Positions 51,675 to 61,472 of a stretch of DNA of 64,000 nucleotides are shown here, one piece after another. How positions within the stretch are numbered: the first letter of the stretch is position 1; every line of letters starts with the position of its first letter. A program made the position numbers and the translations under genes. The stretch comes from Aeromicrobium sp. Root495 (GTDB taxonomy: Bacteria > Actinomycetota > Actinomycetes > Propionibacteriales > Nocardioidaceae). The notes beneath the pieces are model-generated. The model did no database searches and was not told the origin of the DNA. It saw nothing but the letters and a program-made list of their open reading frames with translations. The DNA is taken from assembly GCF_001426755.1 (NCBI RefSeq), contig NZ_LMFJ01000001.1, positions 987,846-1,051,845 on the forward strand, given 5' to 3'.

Positions 51675-53038
51675 CGCCCATGACCATCGCCGAGATCGCG
51701 TCGGTCGTCGGCGGCGAGCCCGTGGGCGACCTCGGGACGGTCGTGAGTGCGCCGGCGAGCCTGGACTCCCGTGCCGTCCCGGCGGGCGGACTGTTCGTCG
51801 CCCTGGCCGGTGAGAACGTCGACGGCCACGACTACGCCGAGGCGGCCGTCCGACAGGGCGCCGCCGCCGTGCTGGGCTCCCGCGACGCCGGCGTGCCCGG
51901 CGTGGTGGTGGACGACGTCACCACGGCGCTCGGCCTGCTCGCGCGCCACGTGCTCGGCCTGCTCCGGCCCGGCCCCGTCGTGGTGGCCCTCACCGGGTCC
52001 CAGGGCAAGACGAGCGTCAAGGACCTCGTGGCGGCGGGTCTGAGGTCCCAGGCCGTCGCACCCGACGCCGTCGTGGCCACCCTCGGCAACCTCAACAACG
52101 AGCTGGGCGTCCCGCTCACCGTGCTCCGGGCCACGCAGGACACGTCCCACCTCGTGGTGGAGATGGGGGCACGGGGCATCGGCCACGTCGCGGCGCTCTG
52201 CGAGGTGGCGCCTCCCGACGTCGCCATGGTGCTGAACGTCGGCACCGCGCACGTCGGCGAGTTCGGCTCGCGGGAGAACATCGCGCAGGCCAAGGGCGAG
52301 ATCGTGGAGTCCCTCGGTCCGGACGGCCTGGCCGTCCTGAACGCGGACGACCCGCTCGTCTCGGCCATGGTCGGACGCACCCGGGCGCCCGCGGCGTTCT
52401 TCGGTCGGACCGCCGCCGGGCCCGGGTCCGTGCGGGTGGTCGACGTCGCCATGACGCCCTCCGGCGAGCCGGAGGTCACGCTCGCCCACGACGGCCGCAC
52501 GTGGACGGTGCACGTCCCGCTGCTCGGCGAGCACCAGGCCCTCAACGCGGCCGCCGCGGCCTGCGTCGTGCTGCACCTGCATCCCGACGCCGGGGTGGAG
52601 TGGCTCGCCGAGGTCGACCAAGGAACTGGCCTGCGGCTCCAGCGGCACGTCCGGTCCGACGGCGTCACGATCATCGACGACTCGTACAACGCCAACCCGG
52701 AGTCGGTCCGCGCCGGTCTCGACGCGCTCGCCGCCGTGGCCGGCAGCCGACGGGTGGCCGTGCTGGGGGAGATGCTCGAGCTGGGCGAGGGGAGCGCCGC
52801 CGCCCACGAGGAGGTCGGCGCGCACGCCGCCGGCCTCGGGCTCGACCGCGTCGTCGTCGTGGGCGACGCGGCCCGCGGCATCGCCGAGGGGGCCGGCGAG
52901 GTCGCGACCCTGGTCCCCGACGTGGCGGCGAGTGTGACGGACCTCCGGGCGTGGCTTCGCCCGGGCGACGTCGTGCTCGTGAAAGCATCTCGGGGGGCCC
53001 GTCTCGAGCGCGTCACTGCCGCTCTCCTCCAGGAGTGA
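51671..53038 (+). CDS. murF: UDP-MurNAc-pentapeptide synthetase
   Basis: Adds D-Ala-D-Ala to the tripeptide; 455 aa. ATP loop ALTGSQGKTSVKD near residue 103, NLNNELG, the HVGEFGSRENIAQAKGE motif and DDSYNANPESVRAGL are all typical. The first codon is GTG 51671 overlapping the murE stop; an ATG three codons later is an alternative start. The last 63 bp before mraY are non-coding with a likely RBS (GAGAGGACCC). Confidence 0.95.
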   Translation: MTPMTIAEIASVVGGEPVGDLGTVVSAPASLDSRAVPAGGLFVALAGENVDGHDYAEAAVRQGAAAVLGSRDAGVPGVVVDDVTTALGLLARHVLGLLRPGPVVVALTGSQGKTSVKDLVAAGLRSQAVAPDAVVATLGNLNNELGVPLTVLRATQDTSHLVVEMGARGIGHVAALCEVAPPDVAMVLNVGTAHVGEFGSRENIAQAKGEIVESLGPDGLAVLNADDPLVSAMVGRTRAPAAFFGRTAAGPGSVRVVDVAMTPSGEPEVTLAHDGRTWTVHVPLLGEHQALNAAAAACVVLHLHPDAGVEWLAEVDQGTGLRLQRHVRSDGVTIIDDSYNANPESVRAGLDALAAVAGSRRVAVLGEMLELGEGSAAAHEEVGAHAAGLGLDRVVVVGDAARGIAEGAGEVATLVPDVAASVTDLRAWLRPGDVVLVKASRGARLERVTAALLQE

Positions 53039-53101
53039 CGGCATACTCGACCTGATCCGCCCCGCGACCCCGCTCCCGCACGCCCGACCCGAGAGGACCC
53101 G

Positions 53102-54166
53102 ATGCTCGCCATCCTGATCGCCGGTGCGTTCGCCCTGCTGGGAACGCTGCTCGGGACCCGGCTGGCCATCCGGCTGCTCGTGGCCAAGGGCTACGGCCAG
53201 CTCATCCGCGACGACGGACCCACGTCCCACCACATCAAGCGCGGCACGCCCACGATGGGCGGCATCGTCATCATCCTGTCGGTGCTCGTGGCCTACTTCC
53301 TGGCCAAGCTGATCACCGGCTACGCGCCCAGCGCGTCGGCGCTGCTGCTGCTGTTCCTGTTCGCCGGGCTGGGTGCCATCGGCTTCCTGGACGACTACAT
53401 CAAGATCTCGAAGCAGCGCAGCCTCGGCCTGCGGAGCAAGGCCAAGATGGTGGGCCAGGTCCTCGTGGGCCTCATCTTCGCCGTCCTCGCCATCGGCTGG
53501 GAGGACGAGAACGGCCGCACCCCCATCACGCACGCCATCTCGTTCACGCGCGACCTCCCCGGGACCGAGATGCCCACGATCCTGCTCATCATCTGGGTCC
53601 TCGTGATGATCGCCGGAGCCAGCAACGGCGTGAACCTCACCGACGGCCTCGACGGTCTCGCCACCGGCGCCTCGATGATGGTCTTCGGCGCGTTCGTCAT
53701 CATCAACATCTGGCAGAGCAACCAGAACTGCGCCACCAGCCCCGGCCTCAAGTGCTACGAGGTGCGCGACCCGCTCGACCTCGCCGTCGTGGCCTCGGCC
53801 ATCACCGGCGCCTGCTTCGGCTTCCTCTGGTGGAACGCGTCCCCGGCCAAGATCTTCATGGGCGACACCGGCTCGCTGTCCCTCGGCGGGGCGCTCGCCG
53901 GCATGGCGCTCATGACCCGCACCGAGCTGCTGCTCGTGGTCACGGGCGGGCTGTTCGTCGCCATCACGTTCTCGGTGATCCTCCAGGTGGCGTACTTCAA
54001 GGCCACGGGGGGCAAGCGGATCTTCCGGATGGCACCGCTGCAGCACCACTTCGAGCTGCTCGGCTGGGCCGAGATCACGATCGTCGTCCGGTTCTGGATC
54101 ATCAGCGGCCTGTGCGTCGCCACCGGTCTCGGCATCTTCTACTGGGACTGGGTCGTCGGCGTCTGA
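53102..54166 (+). CDS. mraY: Phospho-MurNAc-pentapeptide transferase
   Basis: Integral membrane enzyme making lipid I from UDP-MurNAc-pentapeptide and undecaprenyl phosphate, 354 aa with about ten helices. Catalytic motifs include [10 protein letters not shown] near 40, the Asp pair [20 protein letters not shown] and the [11 protein letters not shown] loop. The cluster is complete. The ATG at 53102 has GAGAGGACCC upstream. Its stop shares a base with the murD ATG. Confidence 0.95.
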   Translation: MLAILIAGAFALLGTLLGTRLAIRLLVAKGYGQLIRDDGPTSHHIKRGTPTMGGIVIILSVLVAYFLAKLITGYAPSASALLLLFLFAGLGAIGFLDDYIKISKQRSLGLRSKAKMVGQVLVGLIFAVLAIGWEDENGRTPITHAISFTRDLPGTEMPTILLIIWVLVMIAGASNGVNLTDGLDGLATGASMMVFGAFVIINIWQSNQNCATSPGLKCYEVRDPLDLAVVASAITGACFGFLWWNASPAKIFMGDTGSLSLGGALAGMALMTRTELLLVVTGGLFVAITFSVILQVAYFKATGGKRIFRMAPLQHHFELLGWAEITIVVRFWIISGLCVATGLGIFYWDWVVGV

Positions 54167-55614
54167 TGCGGGATGTGGGCGGCCTGGGTCGGCACGGTTC
54201 CTGGGACGGCGTGCGGGCGCTCGTGACGGGCTTCGGCGTGAGTGGCTTCGCCGCCGCCGACACCCTCCAGCACCTGGGGGCCGACGTGACGGTCGTCGAC
54301 GAGCGTGCGCCCGGCGACGACCGACGACGTGAGGAGGCGACCCTCCTCGAGACGTTGGGCGTCGACCTGCGTCTCGGGCCCGGATCCACCACCACGCTTC
54401 CCGACGGGCTCGACCTCGTCGTCACCTCGCCGGGCTGGGCTCCCACCACGCCCGTCCTCGGGCAGGCGCTCGCCTCCTCCGTCCCGGTCTGGGGCGAGGT
54501 GGAGCTGGCCTGGCGGCTCCGCGACCACGACGCACCACCGTGGCTCTGCATCACCGGGACCAACGGCAAGACCACCACCGTCCAGATGCTCGACGCCATC
54601 CTGCGCGCCGCCGGCCTGCGGTCCGCTGCGGTGGGCAACGTCGGACGGCCCGTGCTCGAGGCCGTCATGGACCCGGAGCCGCTCGACGTCCTGGCCATCG
54701 AGCTCTCGAGCTACCAGCTGCACTGGAGCTCCTCCATCGCGGCGGAGTCCGCTGCCGTGCTGAACCTCGCGCCCGACCACCTCGACTGGCACGGCTCCAT
54801 GGATGCCTACCAGGCGGCCAAGGGCAAGGTCTACGAGGGCGTCCGGCGGGCGTGCGTGTACAACGTCGAGGATCCCGCCACGGAGGCGCTCGTGATGGAG
54901 GCCGACGTGCAGGAGGGCGCCCGGGCCATCGGCTTCACCCTGGGGCCGCCCGGACTCAGCATGCTCGGCGTGGTCGACGGCGTCCTGGCCGACCGCGCCT
55001 TCGTCGAGGACCGGCGCACCAGCGCGGCAGAGCTGGGCTCGGTCTCCGACCTGGCCGACCCGGCGCCCCACCAGGTCCAGAACGCCCTGGCCGCCGCCGC
55101 CCTCGCGCGCGCCCACGGCGTCCAGGCCGGGGCGGTCCGCGACGGGCTGCGCACCTTCCGGGCCGGGCCGCACCGGGCGGCCGAGGTGGCCGCGGTCGAC
55201 GGCGTCCGGTACGTCGACGACTCCAAGGCCACCAATGCGCACGCCGCCGAGGCGTCGCTCCTCGGCGTCGAGTCGGCCGTCTGGATCGCGGGCGGGATGG
55301 CCAAGGGTGCCCGGTTCGACGAGCTAGTCGAGCACACGCGCGACCGCCTGCGGGGAGCCGTCCTCATCGGGGCCGACCGCGAGCTCGTGGCCGAGGCGCT
55401 GCGGCGACACGCGCCGGATGTGCCCGTCCTGGAGGTCGACGGCGGCGAGGATGGGTTCATGGACCGTGTCGTGCAGGCAGCCCGCTCGATGGCGCGCGCC
55501 GGCGACACCGTGCTGCTCGCCCCGGCGTGTGCCTCCTTCGACCAGTTCCGCGACTACGGAGCACGGGGAGACGCCTTCGCGGCCGCCGTCCACCGGCTCG
55601 AGGCCCGCGGATGA
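54166..55614 (+). CDS. murD: UDP-MurNAc-L-alanine:D-glutamate ligase
   Basis: Adds D-Glu to UDP-MurNAc-L-Ala; 482 aa. ATP loop ITGTNGKTTT near residue 130, ELSSYQLHW, NLAPDHLDWHGS, and the C-terminal DDSKATNAHAAEASL are present. The start codon ATG overlaps the mraY stop by one base. It ends overlapping ftsW by four bases. Confidence 0.95.
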   Translation: MRDVGGLGRHGSWDGVRALVTGFGVSGFAAADTLQHLGADVTVVDERAPGDDRRREEATLLETLGVDLRLGPGSTTTLPDGLDLVVTSPGWAPTTPVLGQALASSVPVWGEVELAWRLRDHDAPPWLCITGTNGKTTTVQMLDAILRAAGLRSAAVGNVGRPVLEAVMDPEPLDVLAIELSSYQLHWSSSIAAESAAVLNLAPDHLDWHGSMDAYQAAKGKVYEGVRRACVYNVEDPATEALVMEADVQEGARAIGFTLGPPGLSMLGVVDGVLADRAFVEDRRTSAAELGSVSDLADPAPHQVQNALAAAALARAHGVQAGAVRDGLRTFRAGPHRAAEVAAVDGVRYVDDSKATNAHAAEASLLGVESAVWIAGGMAKGARFDELVEHTRDRLRGAVLIGADRELVAEALRRHAPDVPVLEVDGGEDGFMDRVVQAARSMARAGDTVLLAPACASFDQFRDYGARGDAFAAAVHRLEARG

Positions 55615-56831
55615 CGGCCACCACCGAGCGCCAGGCACCGGCGTTCGTCGAGGCCCTGCGCCGCACCATGGAGCGGCCGCTCGCGTCCTACCAGCTCGTC
55701 CTCGGCTCCACCGGGCTGCTCCTGGGCCTGGGGCTCATCATGGTCCTGAGCGCCAGCTCGGTCCTCGCGCACCAGCTCTACGACAACCAGTTCGCCATCG
55801 TCGAGCGTCAGCTGCTGTTCGCCGTGGCCGGTCTCGGTGGCGCGTACGTCGCGTCGCGCATGCCCGTGGCCACGATGCGCCGGTTCATCACGCCCGCGCT
55901 CGTCATCAGCGTCCTGCTCGTCGCGGCCACCTTCGTCCCCGGCGTCGGCATCGAGGTCAACGGCAACCGGAACTGGATCCCGGTCGTCGCGGGCTTCCAG
56001 CTGCAGCCCTCGGAGTTCGCGAAGCTCGCTCTCGTGCTGTGGATCGCCCACCACTACGCGGGCCGGGTGAAGCGCCTCAAGGAGCCGCGCCTCATCCTCA
56101 TGCCGATGCTGCTCGTGGCGGGCCTCATCGCGGCGCTCGTCGTGGCGCAGAACGACCTCGGCACCGCCGCCGTCCTGTTCGTCATCATCGTCGGGATGGC
56201 CTGGGTCGCGGGCCTGCCGCGGCGCTGGATGACCGGCATGGTCGTCGCCGTGGGCGTCATCAGCGTGTTCTTCGTGGCCACCGCTCCGCACCGCGTCGTG
56301 CGTCTCTTCAGCTTCCTCAACCCGAGCGCCGATCCCGAGAACGCCGGCTACCAGGCCATCCACGCCATGATGGGCTTCGCCCGCGGCGGGTTCTGGGGCG
56401 TCGGGCTCGGCGGCAGCCGGCAGAAGTGGGGCACCCTGCCCGAGGCCCACACCGACTTCATCCTCGCGATCATCGGCGAGGAGCTCGGGCTCGCCGGCAC
56501 GCTCGTCGTGCTGGTTCTCTTCTCGCTGCTCGGCGTGGCGGGTGTCCGGATCGCCACCCGCTCGCGCGACCCGTTCGTCCGCTTCGCCGCGGCCGGCATC
56601 ACGATCTGGATCATGGCCCAGGCCGTCATCAACATCGGCATGGTGCTCGGCCTGCTGCCGGTCATCGGCATCCCGCTGCCGCTCGTCTCCTACGGAGGCT
56701 CGAGCCTCCTGGTCACCCTCGTCAGTGCCGGCCTGCTGCTCAACTTCGCCAGCACGGAGCCCGGCGCCAAGCGTGCGCTCGCTGCCGGAAGGCAGCGGCG
56801 GGCCCGCCGCACCGCCGCCAGGAGGCGATGA
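55611..56831 (+). CDS. ftsW: Septal peptidoglycan polymerase FtsW
   Basis: SEDS-family glycosyltransferase of 406 aa with ten predicted membrane helices. Characteristic segments are LSASSVLAHQLYDN, GNRNWIP, LQPSEFAKLALVLW (catalytic Asp-type region), AQNDLGTA, HTDFILAIIGEELG and PLPLVSYGGSS. The C-terminal 20 residues are Arg-rich. The ATG overlaps the murD stop (ATGA). It works with FtsI in septal wall synthesis. Confidence 0.96.
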   Translation: MTATTERQAPAFVEALRRTMERPLASYQLVLGSTGLLLGLGLIMVLSASSVLAHQLYDNQFAIVERQLLFAVAGLGGAYVASRMPVATMRRFITPALVISVLLVAATFVPGVGIEVNGNRNWIPVVAGFQLQPSEFAKLALVLWIAHHYAGRVKRLKEPRLILMPMLLVAGLIAALVVAQNDLGTAAVLFVIIVGMAWVAGLPRRWMTGMVVAVGVISVFFVATAPHRVVRLFSFLNPSADPENAGYQAIHAMMGFARGGFWGVGLGGSRQKWGTLPEAHTDFILAIIGEELGLAGTLVVLVLFSLLGVAGVRIATRSRDPFVRFAAAGITIWIMAQAVINIGMVLGLLPVIGIPLPLVSYGGSSLLVTLVSAGLLLNFASTEPGAKRALAAGRQRRARRTAARRR

Positions 56832-56834
56832 CCG

Positions 56835-57941
56835 GTGCGTGCCCTGCTCGCCGGCGGCGGCACGGCCGGTCACACCTCGCCGCTGCTCGCCACCGCTGCC
56901 GTCCTGCGCGACGCCGGCCACGACGTCGTGTGCCTCGGAACCCCGCGGGGTCTCGAGGTCGACCTCGTCCCCGCCGCCGGCTTCCCGCTCGAGCTCGTGC
57001 CGCCGGTCCCGCTGCCGCGCAGGCCCGGCAAGGCGCTGCTGCAGGTGCCGGGCCGCCTGCGTGCTGCGGTCAAGGCCACCCGTGGGGTCGTGGAGCGGAC
57101 CCGCCCCGACGTCGTCGTCGGCTTCGGTGGCTACGTCTCGGTGCCGGCCTACCTCGTGGCGCGGCGCCTGCGCATCCCGCTCGTCGTGCACGAGGGCAAC
57201 GCCCTGCCCGGCATCGCCAACAAGCTGGGTGCCCGTCTCACCTCCTTCGTGGCCACGAGCTTCCCCGACACCGACCTGCCCCACGCCGCCTACGTGGGCC
57301 TGCCCATCCGCCGCGAGATCTCGGGTCTCGACCGCGAGGCGCTGCGGGCCGAGGCACGGGCGTTCTTCGGGCTCGACGCCGACCGCCCCACGCTGCTGGT
57401 CACGGGCGGGTCGCAGGGTGCGCGGCGCATCAACCTGGCTGTGTCCTCCGCCGCCACCGACCTCGCCGAGGCCGGGGTGCAGGTGCTCCACGCCGCCGGT
57501 CGGCCCGAGGAGGCCAAGGTCGAGCGGGTCGCGGGACGGCCGCCCTACGTCGTCACGTCCTTCATCGACCGCATCGACCTCGCCTACGCCGCGGCCGACC
57601 TCATCGTGTGCCGTGCTGGCGCCAACACCGTCACCGAGGTCGCAGCCGTGGGGCTCCCGGCGGCCTTCGTGCCGCTGCCCATCGGCAACGGAGAGCAGGC
57701 CCTCAACGCCCATCCCGTGGTCCAGGCCGGCGGCGGGCTCCTCATCGACGACGCCTCGCTCACGCCCAGCTGGGTCACCAACGTCCTCGTGCCCCTCGTG
57801 ACCGACGCCGGGCGGCTCGGCCTCATGGCCGCAGCGGCCTCCGACATCGTGCGCCGCGACGCCGACGAGCGTCTCGCCGCCATGGTCGTCGAGGCGGCCG
57901 CCGCGGGACCCCGACGCGGGCGCAAGGCGCTGGGCCGATGA
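56835..57941 (+). CDS. murG: UDP-GlcNAc:undecaprenyl-PP-MurNAc transferase
   Basis: Makes lipid II from lipid I on the inner membrane; 368 aa. G-loops include GGGTAGHTSPLLA near residue 8 and GFGGYVSVPAYL near 93; VHEGNALPGIANK and the UDP-binding GGSQGARRIN and CRAGANTVTEV segments follow. The GTG start at 56835 lies three bases after the ftsW stop. It overlaps murC by four bases (ATGA). Confidence 0.95.
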   Translation: MRALLAGGGTAGHTSPLLATAAVLRDAGHDVVCLGTPRGLEVDLVPAAGFPLELVPPVPLPRRPGKALLQVPGRLRAAVKATRGVVERTRPDVVVGFGGYVSVPAYLVARRLRIPLVVHEGNALPGIANKLGARLTSFVATSFPDTDLPHAAYVGLPIRREISGLDREALRAEARAFFGLDADRPTLLVTGGSQGARRINLAVSSAATDLAEAGVQVLHAAGRPEEAKVERVAGRPPYVVTSFIDRIDLAYAAADLIVCRAGANTVTEVAAVGLPAAFVPLPIGNGEQALNAHPVVQAGGGLLIDDASLTPSWVTNVLVPLVTDAGRLGLMAAAASDIVRRDADERLAAMVVEAAAAGPRRGRKALGR

Positions 57942-59347
57942 GGGTCGCGATCCCCGACGTCATCGAGACCCCCGACCTGATCGGCCGGGTGCACCTCGTG
58001 GGCATCGGGGGAGCCGGACTGTCGGCCATCGCCCGGCTCCTCGCCCAGCAGGGGGTCGTCGTCTCGGGCAGCGACGCCCAGGCGTCTCCGCTCCTGGAGT
58101 CTCTCCGCGCCGAGGGCATCACGTGCTTCGTGGGTCACGCGGCCGCGCAGGTCGCCGACGCCGACACGGTGATCGTCTCCACCGCGGTGCGCGAGGACAA
58201 CCCCGAGGTCGTCGAGGCCCGTCGTCGTGGTCTTCGCCTCTGGCCCCGCTCGGCCGGCCTGCGCTCGGCCATGAGCGGGCACCGCACCGTCGCGGTCGCA
58301 GGCACGCACGGCAAGACCACCACCACGGCGATGCTCACGTGCGCGCTGCAGTCGGCCGGTGCCGAGCCGTCGTTCGCCATCGGCGCCCAAGTGGCCAGCC
58401 TCGGCACCAACGCGGCCATCGGCACGGGCGAGCTGCTCGTCGCCGAGGCCGACGAGAGCGACGGTGCCTTCCTCGTCTACTCGCCCGACGTCGCCGTGGT
58501 CACCAACGTCGACGCCGACCACCTCGACACGTGGGGGAGCGAGGAGGCCTATGCCGAGGCCTTCGTCGAGTTCGTCGGCACCGTCGGCACGCTGCTCGTC
58601 GTCAACGTCGACGACCCAGGCGCGGCCGCCCTCGTGCCCGTCGCCAGGGACCGCGGCCTCGACGTCGTGACGGTCGGGCTCACCACGCCGCACGCCGACG
58701 TGCGGGCCACCGACCTCGTCGTCGACGGCACCCGCACCACCTTCACCGCGGTGGAGCCCTCCGAGCAGGGTCAGCGTGTCGAACTCGCCGTGCCGGGCGC
58801 CCACTATGCGCTCGACGCCCTGCTGGCGTGGGCCGTGGGCCGCCGGCTCGGTCACGACTCCGAGGCCCTCGCCGCGGGACTCGCGCGGTACACGGGTGCC
58901 CAGCGCCGCATGGAGCGTCTGGGCGAGGAGCGCGGTGTCGTGGTCTACGACTCCTACGCGCACCACCCCACGGAGATCCGCGCCGACCTCGCCGCCGCGC
59001 GCGCCGTCGCGCAGGGCCGTCGCCTCGTCGTGGCCTTCCAGCCGCACCTCGTCAGCCGCACCCGTCGCCACGGCGCGGAGATGGGTCAGGAGCTCGCGGC
59101 CGCCGACCTCGTCGTGCTGGCCGACCTCTACCTCGCCCGCGAGGACCCCGACCCCGAGGTCACGTCGGGGCTCGTCCTCGCGTCCGTCGTGGGGACGCCT
59201 GCCGAGGCGGGCGGACCCGTCGACACGCTGGCCGAGCACCTGGTGCCGCTCCTGCACGAGGACGACCTCCTCCTCACCCTCGGAGCGGGCGACATCACCA
59301 CGGTGGGGCCGCGCGTGCTGGAGCTCCTGAGGTCCGGTCCGGCGTGA
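57938..59347 (+). CDS. murC: UDP-MurNAc:L-alanine ligase
   Basis: First amino-acid ligase of the pathway, 469 aa. N-terminal HLVGIGGAGLSAIARLL, ATP loop AGTHGKTTTTA near residue 122, EADESDGAF, NVDADHLDTWGS and the YDSYAHHPTEI segment are typical. The ATG at 57938 overlaps the murG stop, and the end overlaps ftsQ by four bases (GTGA). Confidence 0.95.
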   Translation: MRVAIPDVIETPDLIGRVHLVGIGGAGLSAIARLLAQQGVVVSGSDAQASPLLESLRAEGITCFVGHAAAQVADADTVIVSTAVREDNPEVVEARRRGLRLWPRSAGLRSAMSGHRTVAVAGTHGKTTTTAMLTCALQSAGAEPSFAIGAQVASLGTNAAIGTGELLVAEADESDGAFLVYSPDVAVVTNVDADHLDTWGSEEAYAEAFVEFVGTVGTLLVVNVDDPGAAALVPVARDRGLDVVTVGLTTPHADVRATDLVVDGTRTTFTAVEPSEQGQRVELAVPGAHYALDALLAWAVGRRLGHDSEALAAGLARYTGAQRRMERLGEERGVVVYDSYAHHPTEIRADLAAARAVAQGRRLVVAFQPHLVSRTRRHGAEMGQELAAADLVVLADLYLAREDPDPEVTSGLVLASVVGTPAEAGGPVDTLAEHLVPLLHEDDLLLTLGAGDITTVGPRVLELLRSGPA

Positions 59348-60069
59348 GCGAGCAGCGCTTCGAGCGCCGACGCAAGGGAGAGCGACGCCGGCGCGTCCTG
59401 CGCGTCGCCGTGCCGGTGCTGGCCCTCGTCGTCCTCGGCGGACTGGTCTGGGTCATCTGGTTCTCGAGCCTCCTGGCCGTGAAGGACGTGAAGGTCGAGG
59501 GGCTCAGGACGCTCAGGACCGCCCAGGTGGAGCGCGTGGCCGACGTGCCGGCCGGACGGCCCATGGCCCGCCTCGACGCGGTCGGCATCGAGGAGCGCCT
59601 CGCCCGGATCTCGCGCGTGGAGGAGGTCGAGGTCAAGCGTTCATGGCCCGGCACCGTGCGCATCGTCGTGACCGAGCGCCAGGCCGTCGCCTGGGTGCGC
59701 GAGGGCCAGGAGGTCCGTGCCGTCGACAAGTACGGCGTCGACTACCGCGTCCTGGCCAAGGAGCCGCAGCACCTCCCTGAGGTCCGGGTCGCCGCGGTCG
59801 ACGCCCGACGGCGCCAGCAGGCCTTCGAGGCGGCGGCCGGCGTGGTCGTCGACCTCCGGGCCAACGGTCCCGACGTGCTGCGCCAGGTGCAGCACGTCGA
59901 GGCGGCCACCAAGGACTCGGTGCTCCTGGACCTCACGAAGGGTCGCGAGGTCATGTGGGGGAGCGTGGCCGACGCCGACGAGAAGATCACGGTGCTGCGC
60001 GCGCTCCTGCGCATCAAGGCGGCCCGGTACGACGTCAGCGCGCCGGAGCAGCCCACCACGCGCAAGTGA
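59344..60069 (+). CDS. ftsQ: Division protein FtsQ (DivIB family)
   Basis: Bitopic protein of 241 aa. Very basic cytoplasmic N-terminus (residues 5-20), one membrane helix (VAVPVLALVVLGGLVWVIW), a POTRA domain beginning VKDVKVEGLRTLRTAQV and a beta domain. It links FtsL/B to FtsWI at the septum. The GTG at 59344 overlaps the murC stop. A 203-bp gap to ftsZ follows. Confidence 0.93.
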   Translation: MSEQRFERRRKGERRRRVLRVAVPVLALVVLGGLVWVIWFSSLLAVKDVKVEGLRTLRTAQVERVADVPAGRPMARLDAVGIEERLARISRVEEVEVKRSWPGTVRIVVTERQAVAWVREGQEVRAVDKYGVDYRVLAKEPQHLPEVRVAAVDARRRQQAFEAAAGVVVDLRANGPDVLRQVQHVEAATKDSVLLDLTKGREVMWGSVADADEKITVLRALLRIKAARYDVSAPEQPTTRK

Positions 60070-60141
60070 GCTGAACGCCCTTCCTGCCCACCGGCGTGTC
60101 GCGTGGGACGTGAGGGACACGGACCGTACCGTCGACGTAGC

Positions 60142-60167
60142 GGAGGTTGACATAACTATAAACCTCC
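60142..60167. promoter_or_regulatory. Inverted repeat in the ftsZ upstream region
   Basis: The 203-bp gap before ftsZ holds GGAGGTT (60142-60148), 12 bases including GACATAACTATA, then AACCTCC (60161-60167), a perfect 7-bp inverted repeat. TTGACA (60147-60152) lies inside it. A TAGAGT box at 60178-60183 could be a -10, but the spacing (25 bp) from TTGACA is too long for a normal promoter. A regulator site combined with a promoter is plausible. A long leader then runs to ftsZ, with AGGGGAAGG as RBS. Confidence 0.5.
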
Positions 60168-60272
60168 ACCTCAGGGTTAGAGTTTCCGACCCACCACTGT
60201 TCTTGAGAGCCACACCTCGCGGCACCACGCTCTTCAACACCAATCTTTGAATCCCCAGGGGAAGGCACACCG

Positions 60273-61451
60273 ATGGCGGTCCAGAACTACCTCGCCGTGA
60301 TCAAGGTCGTCGGCATCGGCGGCGGCGGCGTCAACGCGGTCAACCGCATGATCGAGGTCGGGTTGAAGGGTGTCGAGTTCATCGCCATCAACACCGACGC
60401 GCAGGCGCTGCTCATGAGCGACGCCGACGTGAAGCTCGACGTCGGACGCAACTCCACGCGCGGCCTCGGCGCCGGCGCCAACCCCGAGATCGGCAAGCTC
60501 GCCGCCGAGGAGCACGCGGAGGAGATCGAGGCCGCCATCAAGGGCGCCGACATGGTCTTCGTCACCGCGGGCGAGGGCGGCGGCACCGGGACCGGCGGCG
60601 CGCCTGTCGTGGCCCGCATCGCCCGCTCGCTCGGCGCGCTCACCATCGGTGTCGTCACCCGCCCGTTCACGTTCGAGGGCCGTAGCCGCTCCGGCCAGGC
60701 CGACGCCGGCATCCAGGCCCTCCGCGAGGAGGTGGACACGCTCATCGTCATCCCCAACGACCGGCTGCTGTCCATCAGCGACCCCAACGTGAGCCTCCTC
60801 GACTCCTTCCGCCAGGCCGACCAGGTGCTCCACCAGGGCGTCTCGGGCATCACCGACCTCATCACCACGCCGGGTCTCATCAACCTCGACTTCGCCGACG
60901 TCAAGTCGGTCATGTCCGACGCCGGATCGGCGCTCATGGGCATCGGCTCGGCGCGCGGCGAGCACCGTGCCGCGGTCGCGGCGGAGATGGCCGTCTCCAG
61001 CCCGCTGCTCGAGGCCTCCATCGAGGGCGCGCGCGGCGTGCTGCTCTCCATCGCCGGCGGCTCCGACCTCGGCCTGCTCGAGATCAACGAGGCTGCCGGT
61101 CTCGTGCAGCAGGCGGTCGACCCCGACGCCAACATCATCTTCGGTGCCGTCATCGACGACGCCCTCGGCGACGAGGTCCGCGTCACCGTCATCGCGGCCG
61201 GCTTCGACGGCGGGCAGCCCAAGGCCCGCGACCGCTCCCAGCCCGTCCTGCTCAACAAGGAGCAGCGCGCCTCCGCTCCGGCGGCCCCGGCGGCTCCGGC
61301 GGCGGCTCCTGCTCCGGCGGCGCCCGTCCCCACGGCCGACGACTACCTGAGCAAGCCCGACCCGCACCTCGACGGTCCCAGCACGGTCACGCCGGAGCCG
61401 CAGCCCGCCGAGTACGGCGACGACCTCGACATCCCCGACTTCCTGCGCTGA
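60273..61451 (+). CDS. ftsZ: Cell-division GTPase FtsZ
   Basis: Tubulin homologue forming the Z ring, 392 aa. The GTP tubulin signature GGGTGTG is at 102-108, [14 protein letters not shown] at 13-26, and the T7 catalytic loop is in [13 protein letters not shown] Pro/Ala-rich linker (about 325-365) leads to the conserved C-terminal peptide DLDIPDFLR, which recruits SepF and FtsA-like partners. The ATG at 60273 has AGGGGAAGG. The sepF gene for its membrane anchor is 1.5 kb downstream. Confidence 0.97.
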   Translation: MAVQNYLAVIKVVGIGGGGVNAVNRMIEVGLKGVEFIAINTDAQALLMSDADVKLDVGRNSTRGLGAGANPEIGKLAAEEHAEEIEAAIKGADMVFVTAGEGGGTGTGGAPVVARIARSLGALTIGVVTRPFTFEGRSRSGQADAGIQALREEVDTLIVIPNDRLLSISDPNVSLLDSFRQADQVLHQGVSGITDLITTPGLINLDFADVKSVMSDAGSALMGIGSARGEHRAAVAAEMAVSSPLLEASIEGARGVLLSIAGGSDLGLLEINEAAGLVQQAVDPDANIIFGAVIDDALGDEVRVTVIAAGFDGGQPKARDRSQPVLLNKEQRASAPAAPAAPAAAPAPAAPVPTADDYLSKPDPHLDGPSTVTPEPQPAEYGDDLDIPDFLR

Positions 61452-61472
61452 GCACCCTCGTAGGCTGGGACC

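Noticed and set aside
51548..54049. Long open frame (833 codons) on the minus strand
   Set aside because: Antisense to murF and mraY; composition biased to Arg, Gly and Asp without motifs.
60147..60183. Simple sigma-70 promoter TTGACA/TAGAGT before ftsZ
   Set aside because: The spacer of 25 bp is too long for a standard promoter; kept only as part of a regulatory-region note.
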